A stretch of 48,798 bases of DNA from Beijerinckiaceae bacterium. Lineage in GTDB: Bacteria; Pseudomonadota; Alphaproteobacteria; Rhizobiales; Beijerinckiaceae. Under the pieces are notes generated by a model that did not search any database, had not been told where the DNA came from, and saw only the letters and a program-made list of their open reading frames with translations. The stretch is from positions 1 to 48,798 of the forward strand of contig JAIETL010000068.1 of the NCBI GenBank assembly GCA_019745195.1, in the 5' to 3' direction. Shown one piece after another: positions 24,162 through 33,487 of this stretch (the stretch's first letter is position 1; each line of letters begins with the position of its first letter). Position numbers and translations under genes: made by a program.

Positions 24162-24581
24162 ATGGCGAGCAACACCGTCTACGACGCGATCCGCGCGCAC
24201 CTTGAGGCGTACTGGAGCGCGACGAGCGTCGCTTGGGAGAACGAGCTTTTCGATAGGCCAGAGCCGGCCGCGCCGTGGGTGATGGTCGAGATGGTCGGCG
24301 ACCTCTACGCGCAGATGTCTATCGGCGCAGGCGTGCAGTCGGAGAACCGATGGGATGAGGAGGGCGTGCTGATGATGCACGTCTTCGCGCCTAGCGGGAC
24401 CGGCGCCAGTACGGCGCGCGGGTACGCGAAAAGCCTGGCCGACCTGTTCCGCGGCGCTTTGCTGCTCGCCGACAGCCTTGAGTTCCTCGACGCCAGTATC
24501 GGCATGGGCCAGCCCGGCGACGATGACGGGCTTTGGTGGCGCATCAGCGTCTCCGTCGACTGGCGTCGGATGGAAGCCTGA
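24162..24581 (+). CDS. Tail terminator protein
   Basis: 139 residues: helix 'VYDAIRAHLEAYWSATSVAWENE' then beta strands with 'PWVMVEMVGDLYAQMSIG' and 'LMMHVFAPSGTGASTARGYAKSLADLFRG'. This is the usual layout of siphophage tail terminators (gpU/DUF4128-like), which cap the growing tail tube and join it to the head. Position before the tail tube gene agrees. Confidence 0.78.
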   Translation: MASNTVYDAIRAHLEAYWSATSVAWENELFDRPEPAAPWVMVEMVGDLYAQMSIGAGVQSENRWDEEGVLMMHVFAPSGTGASTARGYAKSLADLFRGALLLADSLEFLDASIGMGQPGDDDGLWWRISVSVDWRRMEA

Positions 24582-24601
24582 CCTCAACCATGGAGATCAT
24601 C

Positions 24602-24829
24602 ATGTTCACTGTTCTGAAGCTGTTTCCGCACCCGAACCGCCGTTTCGCTGTTGGCGACACCGTGACCGAAGCCGATATCGCCGGCTGCGTCATCGACCTC
24701 GCCGATCTGAAGAAGCGTCGTTTCATCGCGGGCGCTGAGACCAAGGCTGCAGAGGTCGCGGTCGAGAAGGCTGAAGCCGCCGTCGAGCCGGTCGTCGAGA
24801 CCACGAAGAGCAAGCCGCGCTTCGGCTGA
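24602..24829 (+). CDS. Small tail-region protein
   Basis: 75 residues. GGAG at 24592 is 6-7 nt before ATG 24602, so I choose this over ATG 24590. 'HPNRRFAVGDTVTEADIAGCVIDLADLKKRRFI' is a compact beta/helix module; the rest is an Ala/Glu/Val-rich helix with a basic end. Function unknown. Confidence 0.65.
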   Translation: MFTVLKLFPHPNRRFAVGDTVTEADIAGCVIDLADLKKRRFIAGAETKAAEVAVEKAEAAVEPVVETTKSKPRFG

Positions 24830-24899
24830 CAGCATTCCCCCTTGCCCGCGCGTGGCCCGCGCCGGCATTCCCGATCTGCACCCTTGGGCAAGGTGAATA

Positions 24900-24921
24900 G
24901 GGCGCTTGTGGCGCCCTTTTT
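24900..24921 (+). terminator. Rho-independent-type terminator ahead of the tail tube gene
   Basis: GGGCGC (24900-24905), loop TTGTG, GCGCCC (24911-24916) and five T (24917-24921). It ends 15 nt before the tail tube start. Since tail genes must be expressed, it is probably partial or antiterminated. Confidence 0.6.
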
Positions 24922-24936
24922 CTTTGGAGAAGCCCC

Positions 24937-26400
24937 ATGACGTCCTCGAATCGCGTCCAGCTTGCCGTAGTCCGGGAGGTCACGCCCGGAACGACGCCGA
25001 GCACTCCTCGCATGCGCAAGGCGCGCATCACCGGGGAGAGCCTGTCGTTTGCCCCTGAATATGTGGATCCGGACGAGATCCGCGACGACCGCATGCTCAA
25101 TGACCCGATCAAGGTCATGCAGGCTTCGACGGGCGGCGTGAACTTCGAGCTCAGCTATCCCGATGACGGGTCGCCGATGTCGGAGTTTTATCGCTCCGGA
25201 TTCTTCGCGCCATGGGTCAACACGCCAACGTTCGACAACGACGGTACTGCCGACAGTGTCGTCACTGGCGTCACGGACTCGTCGGACACCTTCGCCGTCG
25301 CCAGCGGTGGCGCTTCGGTGGTCGCTGGCCATCTGGTCAGAGCGACTGGCTTCACCAATGCCGCCAACAATCAGGTCTTCCGTGCCGCCTCGTCGACGGG
25401 CACCACGATCGTGGGCGCGTCGCTTACGCTTACCGACGAAGCGGCTCCGCCGGCGGCCGCCAAGCTGAAGGTGGTTGGTTTCCAGGGCGCCTCTGGCGAC
25501 ATCACCGCGACGAGCACCGGCCTCGGCTCGACAACGCTCGACTTCACCACGCTCGGCATCGCAGTCGGGCAGTGGATCAAGATCGGCGGCACCGCGACCG
25601 GCGACAAGTTCGCCACCGCAGCGCTCAACGACTGGGCTCGTATCACCGCGATCGCCGCGACCGCGCTGACGCTCGACCATCTGCCCGCCGCATGGACCAC
25701 TGACGCCGGCACGGGCAAGACCCTGAAGGTCTGGTTCGGCGATTACATCCGGAACGGTACGACCGTCACCTCGCTCACGCTTGAGCGCGGATTCCTCGGC
25801 CAGGCCGTTCCGACCTATATCGTCAACACCGGCATGCAGGTTGGCGAGTTGCAGCACTCGATCACCTCACGCCAGAAGATCACGGGCTCTGTGACCTTCA
25901 CCGGCATGGGTGGATCGCAGTCGACCACGGCGCTGGACGCATCGCCCGACGCCGTCACGACCGGGCTCGTGATGGCGGCCAACGCCAATGTCGGTCGGCT
26001 CTATGAGAACGGTTCGCGGCTCACCTCGCCGAACTGGGCGATGGAGGTCGCGTTCACGATCAACAACAACCTCCGGACGAACGAGTCTGTCGACGAAGCC
26101 AGCCCGGTCGCTGTGCGCGAAGGCGAATGCACCGTGACTGGCTCGGTCAACTCCTACTTCGGCGATAACTCGCTGCTGGCAAAGTTCTATGCCGGCACGC
26201 CTTCCTCTCTGGCCACGCGGGTCGACAAGAACGGCCAAGCGCTCGTCTTCGCCTTCCCGCGTGTGACTTATCGGAGCGACGGCAACCCGAATGCGTCGGG
26301 GAAGAACACTGACGTCATGCTGCCTCTCGGCTGGCAGGCATCGAAAGACACCCTGATCGGGGCGCACGCCACCCTCGACCGTCTCCCGTATTTCGAGTGA
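24937..26400 (+). CDS. Major tail (tube) protein
   Basis: 487 residues. The start 'NRVQLAVVREVTPGTTPSTPRMRKARITGESLSF' matches phage tail tube proteins of the large, multi-domain type. The middle (about 100-270) is a Thr/Ala/Gly-rich insert that looks like one or two immunoglobulin-like domains. The C-terminal half returns to the tube fold ('LQHSITSRQKITGSVTFTGM', 'NWAMEVAFTINNNLRTNESVD'). It forms the tail tube hexamers; the insert would decorate the tail surface. Confidence 0.85.
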   Translation: MTSSNRVQLAVVREVTPGTTPSTPRMRKARITGESLSFAPEYVDPDEIRDDRMLNDPIKVMQASTGGVNFELSYPDDGSPMSEFYRSGFFAPWVNTPTFDNDGTADSVVTGVTDSSDTFAVASGGASVVAGHLVRATGFTNAANNQVFRAASSTGTTIVGASLTLTDEAAPPAAAKLKVVGFQGASGDITATSTGLGSTTLDFTTLGIAVGQWIKIGGTATGDKFATAALNDWARITAIAATALTLDHLPAAWTTDAGTGKTLKVWFGDYIRNGTTVTSLTLERGFLGQAVPTYIVNTGMQVGELQHSITSRQKITGSVTFTGMGGSQSTTALDASPDAVTTGLVMAANANVGRLYENGSRLTSPNWAMEVAFTINNNLRTNESVDEASPVAVREGECTVTGSVNSYFGDNSLLAKFYAGTPSSLATRVDKNGQALVFAFPRVTYRSDGNPNASGKNTDVMLPLGWQASKDTLIGAHATLDRLPYFE

Positions 26401-26403
26401 TCG

Positions 26404-26425
26404 CAGCGGGCCTCCGGGCCCGCTG
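26404..26425 (+). terminator. Hairpin after the tail tube gene
   Basis: CAGCGGGC (26404-26411) and GCCCGCTG (26418-26425), 8-bp perfect stem with 6-nt loop, followed by TTCT only. More likely a 3'-end stabiliser than a strong terminator. Confidence 0.4.
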
Positions 26426-26581
26426 TTCTACGCCTACCCTGCGGCCGACACCGCAGGTCCAGAAGCCTAAGTCGATTGGTGTCGACTACGCGGGTCGTGC
26501 CCGTGGCGGGATGGATGCGCGCGCACCCTGGCGGCCGGGTTGTCGGACCCGGCCGTCTCCCTCGCAATGGACACCATCGCC

Positions 26582-27058
26582 ATGACCATCAAGATGTCAT
26601 CCGTACTCGTCGACCGCGCCGCCGAATCCCAAGCTGAATGGGTTGACGGCCGCGCCGCCACTGGCTTCGACGAAGCCCGCTTCAAGGTCTGCGCTCTCAC
26701 CAAGCAGACCTATCTGATCAAGCGCGGCAAGCTGTTCAAGCGGCTCAGCAAGAACTTCCCCAATCGGACTTTTGAAGAGATCGGCGAGGCGATCACGTCG
26801 CCCCTGATCGGCGCACTCATGGCTGACGAGATCCTCCATGGCTGGGAGGGCTTCGACGTCGAGTATAGCGCCGATGTCGCCAAGGAGATTCTGACGAATC
26901 CCAACGCCCGTGAACTGATCGCTGAGATCGAATACTGCGCCGGCACGCGCGGCCAGATTCAGGTCGAGTTCGTGGAGGAGGCCTCAAAAAACTCCGGGAA
27001 GCCTTCCGCGGGCTCCTCGAAAAGCGCGGGCAAGTCCGAGGTTTCCTCGCAGACCTGA
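26582..27058 (+). CDS. Tail assembly chaperone, zero-frame product (gpG-like)
   Basis: 158 residues located between tail tube and tape measure, the position of lambda gpG. The first ~135 residues form a compact domain ('RFKVCALTKQTYLIKRGKLFKRLSKNF', 'VDGRAATGF'), the tail is Ser/Lys-rich. An A AAA AAC heptamer at 26986-26992 is in phase and allows a -1 shift into the downstream frame. ATGs at 26567 and 26582 are both possible starts; neither has a strong ribosome site. Confidence 0.8.
   Translation: MTIKMSSVLVDRAAESQAEWVDGRAATGFDEARFKVCALTKQTYLIKRGKLFKRLSKNFPNRTFEEIGEAITSPLIGALMADEILHGWEGFDVEYSADVAKEILTNPNARELIAEIEYCAGTRGQIQVEFVEEASKNSGKPSAGSSKSAGKSEVSSQT
26986..26992 (+). other. Programmed -1 frameshift site (A AAA AAC)
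   Basis: The heptamer lies in the zero frame as X XXY YYZ (TCA AAA AAC). After slippage the -1 frame reads CTC CGG GAA and stays open from 26992 to the stop at 27379-27381. The product would be 137 + 129 = 266 residues. A CCGCG/CGCGG stem at 27006-27029 may help. This is the classical G/GT arrangement of siphophage tail chaperones. Confidence 0.85.
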
Positions 27059-27381
27059 TGGCGGAGGAGGAGGACGCTGCGACGTTCTTCTCTCAGGCCG
27101 AGCCGCTCGACGAGAGCGAGCAGGCCGAAATGCCGGAGTGGTCCGGCTATCTCATGACGGCGTGGAACCAACTCAGGAACGATCGCCATTGGGGCGACAT
27201 GGGCGGCTGTAGCGGCATGTTTTACGCCGCCATGAGCGCTTACGCCCGTGATCATGGCCTGATCGGCGAAGAACTCGACGAGTTCCTGATTTTCCTGCGC
27301 GTCATGGATGACGAGTACGTCGCCTTCTCGGGAGAGCAGGCGAAGGAAGCCGCCGATCGGGCAAAGTCCGGGAAATCCTGA
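27058..27381 (+). CDS. Tail assembly chaperone, downstream (T) part
   Basis: The frame starting at ATG 27058 encodes 107 residues, and the same frame is open back to 26992, so it is most likely made as a fusion with the upstream protein by -1 frameshifting. The joined segment 'KLREAFRGLLEKRGQVRGF' is protein-like. The T part is acidic at first ('AEEEDAATFFSQAEPLDES') and helical. It would bind the tape measure protein and recruit tail tube subunits. Separate initiation at 27058 (TGATG) cannot be ruled out. Confidence 0.8.
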   Translation: MAEEEDAATFFSQAEPLDESEQAEMPEWSGYLMTAWNQLRNDRHWGDMGGCSGMFYAAMSAYARDHGLIGEELDEFLIFLRVMDDEYVAFSGEQAKEAADRAKSGKS

Positions 27382-30300
27382 TGACAATCAAGCTCTCCTC
27401 TCTGCGGGTAACTGCGGAGATGAACGCCTCGCAGTATCTGCAGGCGGCAAAGCAGATCGGCGCGGCAAGCGACGCCGCGTCCGCGTCTGTCAAGGCGGTT
27501 GGGCAATCACTCGCGGCGGTCGACGCTGCCGCGAGCAAGACTGCGCCTGGCGTGGCGTCGCTGTCGCGTGTCTGGATCACCGGTTATGGCGAGGCGGCCA
27601 AGTTCGAGGCGGCCGTGCGCCGCGTCGGCAGCGCCATGGATCGCGGCATGGATGCCGGCCGCGCGGCTGCTGCTCTGGACAACGTATACAGGAAGTTCGG
27701 CCAGACGGCGGACGCGGCGACCCTCGCCAAGCAGGGTTTCACCGCGCTCGCCCCGGTCGTGTCCGCACTAAACGATCGGTATGAGACGACGGCGGCGATC
27801 GCAGATCGCGCGGCCGCATCGACAAAGCGCTTGGCGGATGCCCAGCGCGCACAACAGCAGATCAACTCCAGCCTTGGCGTGCGCGAGATCACGGGCGGCA
27901 CGGCCCGCTCATCCGCCGACGCCTTCCTCGCCGGGGTCGGCGGACTTGATGGGGCGGCAGCCGCTCAGGCTCGGCAGATCGCCGATTCCTTCAATGCCGA
28001 ACTGAATGCCCGCCTCGTCGCAGGTACAGGCAAGTCAGCGCGCGACGCGGCTTCGGTCTTCAGCGCCGAGCTCGACCGCCTCGACACGATCGCCAAGCAG
28101 AAGGCGGAGCAGGCCGGAGCGGAGTTCGGCCGCGCGCTCAACGCCAGCCTGATCAGAGGGCAGGGCAAGTCGGCATCGGAATCGGCTTCGGTCTTTGTCG
28201 AGCAGGAGAACGCCGTCCAGAAGCTCCGCGTCGAATTCGACCAGCTTTCCGTAGCGCAGGAACGCCGCGCGGCATCCGAGGCCCAGATCAACAAGTTCGC
28301 TGCCGCCGGACTGGTCGGCGAGCAGCAGCGGATCACGATGCTCGATGCGGTGAACCGCCGCTATGAGGACACGGCCGCCGCGCTGGCGCGGACGCAAGTG
28401 CCGCTCGGCAAGTACGTCTCTGGCGTCGGGTTGGCGCGGAACGAACTGATCAACCTGTCCCGCCAGGCGCAGGATGTATTCGTGTCGCTTGCCTCTGGAC
28501 AATCGCCGCTCACGGTACTGATCCAGCAGGGCACGCAGATCGCAGACGTTTTCGCGGCGTCGCGGGGAAGCATCGGCGGGTTCTTGGTGCAGTTGGGCGC
28601 GTGGCTTCTGCCTCTCGCCCCGGCTCTGCTGGCGACGGCCGCAGGCGTCACCGCGCTCTATGCCGCGTTCTCTGTGGCGAGCCAGAAGCAGGAACTGGCG
28701 AACTCGCTGCTCGGCATCGGGCGTGCGGCCGGCATCACGGGCGAGGAGTTGAACAAGCTCGCCAAGGAGTCGGCCGCTGCCGGCGAAGTGTCTGTCTCGG
28801 CGGCTCGTTCCATGGCGGCCGAGTACACGAAGACGGGCAAGATCGGCCCGGCCGTGATGCGCGACCTGATCCGGGTCAGCAAGGATTATGCGGCGACGAC
28901 CGGGCAGGACGTGCCCGAGGCCGTCAAGGATTTGGCCGCGTCGTTCGCTGATCCGATCAAGGGCATGGAGACGCTCAACGCCAAGCTCGGGACGCTGGGC
29001 CCGGCGACGCAGCGCGCGGTGCGCGACGCGGTCGGGCAGAACGATGCCTACCGCGCTCAGAAGATACTGGTCGACGCCCTCGCCAGCAGCACGGAGCGTG
29101 CAGCGAACGCGACCACGTTCTGGGGCAGGGCGTGGGACAAGCTGAAGACCTCCGCCTCCAACGGGATCGACGCCGTCGGCGAGCGGCTGGGCGAGTCGTT
29201 CGACCCGTCGAAGCAGCAGCAGTTGAACAAGATCCTCGCCGAACGCGCCGACCTGCAGCGCAGGCTGAGCGCGCCGGGCGGTGTCCCCTTCGCGTCAGGC
29301 GGTTCCGCGCAGGGGCTTCGCCAGCAGGATCAGCGCTTGGCTCAGGAGGAAGCCAGCCTGCGCCGCCAGATCGAACTCCAGCAGGAAGCCGCGAAGGCCG
29401 CGCAGGAGCGGGTGAAGACGACATCTGACCTAAACGCGGCAGAGGCCAAGTCGAAGGACTACAACGCCGAGAAGAGCAGGATCGACGACCTACGCGAGTC
29501 GGTCACGGCGCTGCGCCGCGGCTACGATTCCGCTCTGTCTTCGCTCGACAAGGCCGTGGCGAAGGGCGACGTCAACTTCCTGCAGTCGCAGCAATTCACG
29601 GACGAGATCAATCGCGTCGCCGAGTTCAAGAAGAACCTCGACACCGCGACGAAGCAGCTTGGCGAGTTCGCCGGCGCGCAGGCGAAGGGCGGGCTGGAAT
29701 CCGAGAAGGCCGCTCGCGCGCTCGACATCCAGTCGCAGTTCACCGGCAAGATCTCTGCGGCGCAGCAGGGCGAACTCGCAGCGCAGTTGAAGCTGAATGA
29801 GCTCCGCGGGTCTGCCGTGTCGGAGAGCCAGCGCCAGGCCGAAGCGGAGCGCGCTCGCACGGCCGCCCGGCTTGAAGGCATCCGTGCCGATGCTGAGGCA
29901 TCCGCGTCCGCCAAGTACGGCATCGACACGCTGACCGCACAGACCAAGGCAATCAAGGATCAGGGCCTCGCTGCAGGCGAGACGGCTGAAATCCGCGCGC
30001 GCGTTGCCAAGGAGACCGGCGAGACCGGAGGCGACTTTGAGAGGCGGCTCGCCGAAGAGACTGCGGCCGCGCTCGCCCGCGTCGTCAAGGAGCGGACTGA
30101 GAACAACGCGAAGCTGCAGGAGGCGGCGGCGCTTGAGCGCAAGCTGAACGCCGACGTCGCGGCCGGTCGCACGACGCTGGCGCAGGCCGCGCAGCAACTG
30201 CAGATCAATCAGGCTGTCGAGGAGAACACGCGCAAGCTCCGCGCGCTCGGGGTGAACGACAACAAGGCGATCGCCGCGTCGAACCGCGAGATAACCGCTG

Positions 30301-33300
30301 CCGTCAGCGCTCGCTTGTCGGTCGAGCAGCAGCGCGCCGCTCTGGGCATCCTCGAAAACCAGAACCAGACAATCCAAGGGCTGGAGCGCGAGATTTCCCT
30401 GATCGGGCAGAGCACTGCAGTCCGCCGGATTGAACTGGAAATCCTCCAGGCCAAGCAGCAGTTGCAGCAGCAGGGCATCGCGATCGAGTCTCGCGAAGGG
30501 CAGGAGATCGTCGCGCGGGCGCGGCGCATCGGCGAGTTGAACAACCAACTCGACGCGACACGCAAGGCCTATGACGGGATCAAGCAGGCGCAGGACTTCG
30601 TCGCGGATGGGTTCAAGGCATTTGCCGAGGAGTTGATCACCGGCACAGAGGGCATCAACGGCGCGCTGAAGACGCTCGGCAAGGGCTTCCTGTCGGCCTC
30701 GCTCGACGCCTTGATCAGCGGCAAGGGCCCTCTCGCGGCCAGCGCTGGCCTCGCATCGAACGACAACACGAAGCAGGGCGGCATCATCGGGCTCCTGTCC
30801 GGGAATAGCCTCAAGCCGCTCACCGACGCTGTTGCCAAGGGGGCTGAAAAAGGCTCGGAAGCAGGCACGGTCGGCGGCTTCAGCCTTTTCTCTGGCGGAT
30901 CGGGCAACATCCTCGGGATCGACGGCAAGCAGTTGGCCGGCGGCCTCACTGCGATCGCCGGCCTCGCTGGCGCATACGGCATCGGGCAGAGCGCTGGTAG
31001 CGCTGCGCAAGCGGTCGGCGGCGGCGCTATCTCTGGCGGCGTTGCGGGGTTGAGCGCAGCGTCCGCGCTCGGCATGTCGGCATCGGTCCTAGGCCCCATC
31101 GGAGCCATCGCTGGCGGCGCGCTGGCCTATTTCGGAAACCAACAGAAGAAGAAAGCGGAGAAGGCGGAGCGCCAGCGCGTCGCGCAGGAGAACTATCAGA
31201 ACGCGCAGGCCGACATCGCCTCGTTCCGCTCACAGGCGCGCGGGGAGCCGCAAGACACGCTCGCGACCCGCATCCGCGATGCTGAGACCTCAGCGCGGAA
31301 GCTAGCCGATGTCGCTTTCCTCGCCGGCAAGGCGTCTGAAGCCACTGCCATCTGGGCTGATGGCCAGACGTACATCATGCGCGGGATCAGTGAGTTCAAA
31401 GACGGGTTTGCTGGTCTTGTCGCCAGCCTGACTGATGGCATGGGCCCGTCTGGCCCGTTCGCTACGGCAAAGGGGAATATCAAGTCTCTAGGCGATGAGA
31501 TGAAGGCCTTCATCGCCAGCACTGCCAAGGCGTTTGGCGATGACGATCCTGCCGTTTCTCAGGCTCGCAACGCCGCCGCCTCCTATGCGCTCACGGTGTT
31601 CGAAGGCGCGAAGAGCCTGAGCGCGACAGCTACGCGCATGCAGGAGATTCAGGGCACGGCCGCTGGCCTCAGCAAGGTTCTTCAGGATCTCGGCTGGTCT
31701 GCCGACTCCGCCGCTGCCGCAGTCTCGGCTGGGCTCGCCGGCGCCATCGCGCGGCTGAAAGAGAGCTTTGAGGCCGAGTTGGTTGCCAAGACGAATGAAA
31801 AGGGCGGCTCTGGCTATCTGAATGACGTCACGCAACTTCTGAGCGAGGTCGCCACGCTGCGCGCCGACGCAGCCTCGCTAGGGACGGATCAGGGGCTCGT
31901 CACGAACTACTTCTCCGCCGCCGCGCAGGAGATCGTGAATGGAGCGAACCTGACGGGCCAGGCATTTTCCGATCTCCTCGCTCGGTTCCCCGGGCTGATC
32001 GGCTATGTGCGCGAGGCAGGCTTCGTCATCAACGACACGGCCCGCCTGATCGAGGCGGCCGCGCGCCGGATCAGCTACCAAGACCGCATCTTCAACGCGC
32101 TCAACGACAACAGCACGCTGGCCGGGCAGCTTGCCGCTTTCGACCGCAACGCTCAGCGCGAGCGCGCCGAGGAGATTCGGCTGGGCGGCGATGCGATCAA
32201 TGAGCTTGAGGGCGCGCTCGCTGCCGAACGGCTGAAGATTATCACCGACTTCGCCAATAGCGCCGCCGAAGAACAGAAGCGCGCGCTGGAGGAGGCGCAG
32301 AACTTCTTCGACACGTTCTCGCGCAACCTGCGCCAGTTCGTTGACGGGCTGCGGTCGGGCTCGGATTCGCCGCTTTCGCCGGAGGCACGTCTGGCTGCGG
32401 CGCAGGGCCAGTACAACGCGCAGCTTGCGCTGGCACAGGGCGGCGACCGCGACGCGATCAATGGGCTCACCACCTATGCTTCGGCGCTGCTGGAGGCTGG
32501 CGAGGCCTTCTATGCGTCGTCGGCCGGGTATCAGCAGATATTCGACCAGGTGACGACGCAGTTGCTGGCGCTGCCGACACAGGTCTCGGCGGAGCAGTTC
32601 ATCGTCGACGCGATTGAAAATGCGGCAAACGCGACCATCTCGGCGATCGACACCAATGGCGACGGCTTCATCTCGCTCCAGGAGGCGACCAACGCCAATC
32701 TCGGCTCGATCTTCCGGGAACTCGATCTCAACGGCGACGGCCAGATTTCGGCGCTTGAGCTGATCCGCGGCGCGACCCGCGATACAGCGAACTCGGCCAA
32801 CTATCAGAACACCATCCTCGCTCAGACGCAGAACATCGTCTCGGCAAGTAACAATCTCTTGGCCAGCGCGAACTCGATCGCTTCGGCTCAGGAAAGTCTG
32901 CTTGCCCAGATCAGGGCGCTGAACGGAACGCAGCAGTCCACACTCGAAGCGCTGCGGGGGCAGTTCGGGCTCAACAACGTCGTAGGCATCAACGGCCTCA
33001 CGCTCAACAACAACATGGTCGAGGCTCTCAACAAGATCGTCTTCAACACCGCCAACACGGTGATCGGTCAGAAGGCTGGCGCGGCTTTCACCTACGCTTC
33101 GGGCGGCTGGGTCAGCGGGCCGGGTACGGGAACTTCCGACAGCATCGCGGCGCGGCTCTCGAATGGCGAGTTCGTCGTCAATGCGCGGGCAGCCAATGAG
33201 AACCGCGACCTGCTCGAGCAGATCAACGGCGGGTCTGGTCGGTTCGACGCCTTGGCTGTGTCGGTTCCGCAGCCGATCGGCTTGCCCGTCTTGTCTTCGG

Positions 33301-33485
33301 GTGGCGGAAGCGCATCGGAGACCCGCATGCTTCGCGAGGAACTGCGCGCGGTCCGACAGGAACTCTCCGACATCAAGCGCGCGGTCGTCGCCGGTGCCAT
33401 GCACGTACGCGAGGGTGTCGACGCCGGGACGAGCGTCCAGCGCGAGGCGGTGCGCGAGACCAAGTTCAAGAAGAAGGCGGCCTGA
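27381..33485 (+). CDS. Tape measure protein with paired EF-hand loops
   Basis: 2,034 residues, the largest gene; at about 0.15 nm per residue it predicts a tail near 300 nm. The N-terminal part is helical with the tape-measure signature 'LSRQAQDVFVSLASGQSPLTVLIQQGTQIADVF' and a hydrophobic region around 390-450; long coiled-coil Gln/Glu/Arg repeats fill 600-1,100, and Gly/Ala-rich hydrophobic segments near 1,170-1,250 may cross the membrane during DNA entry. Two canonical EF-hand loops lie at 1757-1768 (DTNGDGFISLQE) and 1782-1793 (DLNGDGQISALE), followed by 'GGWVSGPGTGTSDSIAARLSNGEFVVNARA' near the end. Coupled by TGATG. Confidence 0.93.
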   Translation: MTIKLSSLRVTAEMNASQYLQAAKQIGAASDAASASVKAVGQSLAAVDAAASKTAPGVASLSRVWITGYGEAAKFEAAVRRVGSAMDRGMDAGRAAAALDNVYRKFGQTADAATLAKQGFTALAPVVSALNDRYETTAAIADRAAASTKRLADAQRAQQQINSSLGVREITGGTARSSADAFLAGVGGLDGAAAAQARQIADSFNAELNARLVAGTGKSARDAASVFSAELDRLDTIAKQKAEQAGAEFGRALNASLIRGQGKSASESASVFVEQENAVQKLRVEFDQLSVAQERRAASEAQINKFAAAGLVGEQQRITMLDAVNRRYEDTAAALARTQVPLGKYVSGVGLARNELINLSRQAQDVFVSLASGQSPLTVLIQQGTQIADVFAASRGSIGGFLVQLGAWLLPLAPALLATAAGVTALYAAFSVASQKQELANSLLGIGRAAGITGEELNKLAKESAAAGEVSVSAARSMAAEYTKTGKIGPAVMRDLIRVSKDYAATTGQDVPEAVKDLAASFADPIKGMETLNAKLGTLGPATQRAVRDAVGQNDAYRAQKILVDALASSTERAANATTFWGRAWDKLKTSASNGIDAVGERLGESFDPSKQQQLNKILAERADLQRRLSAPGGVPFASGGSAQGLRQQDQRLAQEEASLRRQIELQQEAAKAAQERVKTTSDLNAAEAKSKDYNAEKSRIDDLRESVTALRRGYDSALSSLDKAVAKGDVNFLQSQQFTDEINRVAEFKKNLDTATKQLGEFAGAQAKGGLESEKAARALDIQSQFTGKISAAQQGELAAQLKLNELRGSAVSESQRQAEAERARTAARLEGIRADAEASASAKYGIDTLTAQTKAIKDQGLAAGETAEIRARVAKETGETGGDFERRLAEETAAALARVVKERTENNAKLQEAAALERKLNADVAAGRTTLAQAAQQLQINQAVEENTRKLRALGVNDNKAIAASNREITAAVSARLSVEQQRAALGILENQNQTIQGLEREISLIGQSTAVRRIELEILQAKQQLQQQGIAIESREGQEIVARARRIGELNNQLDATRKAYDGIKQAQDFVADGFKAFAEELITGTEGINGALKTLGKGFLSASLDALISGKGPLAASAGLASNDNTKQGGIIGLLSGNSLKPLTDAVAKGAEKGSEAGTVGGFSLFSGGSGNILGIDGKQLAGGLTAIAGLAGAYGIGQSAGSAAQAVGGGAISGGVAGLSAASALGMSASVLGPIGAIAGGALAYFGNQQKKKAEKAERQRVAQENYQNAQADIASFRSQARGEPQDTLATRIRDAETSARKLADVAFLAGKASEATAIWADGQTYIMRGISEFKDGFAGLVASLTDGMGPSGPFATAKGNIKSLGDEMKAFIASTAKAFGDDDPAVSQARNAAASYALTVFEGAKSLSATATRMQEIQGTAAGLSKVLQDLGWSADSAAAAVSAGLAGAIARLKESFEAELVAKTNEKGGSGYLNDVTQLLSEVATLRADAASLGTDQGLVTNYFSAAAQEIVNGANLTGQAFSDLLARFPGLIGYVREAGFVINDTARLIEAAARRISYQDRIFNALNDNSTLAGQLAAFDRNAQRERAEEIRLGGDAINELEGALAAERLKIITDFANSAAEEQKRALEEAQNFFDTFSRNLRQFVDGLRSGSDSPLSPEARLAAAQGQYNAQLALAQGGDRDAINGLTTYASALLEAGEAFYASSAGYQQIFDQVTTQLLALPTQVSAEQFIVDAIENAANATISAIDTNGDGFISLQEATNANLGSIFRELDLNGDGQISALELIRGATRDTANSANYQNTILAQTQNIVSASNNLLASANSIASAQESLLAQIRALNGTQQSTLEALRGQFGLNNVVGINGLTLNNNMVEALNKIVFNTANTVIGQKAGAAFTYASGGWVSGPGTGTSDSIAARLSNGEFVVNARAANENRDLLEQINGGSGRFDALAVSVPQPIGLPVLSSGGGSASETRMLREELRAVRQELSDIKRAVVAGAMHVREGVDAGTSVQREAVRETKFKKKAA

Positions 33486-33487
33486 TC

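Noticed and set aside
29490..31010. Minus-strand 506-codon open frame in the tape measure gene
   Set aside because: Shadow of the coiled-coil coding region; Leu/Arg/Asp-rich with no domain. Same for 31878-33404.
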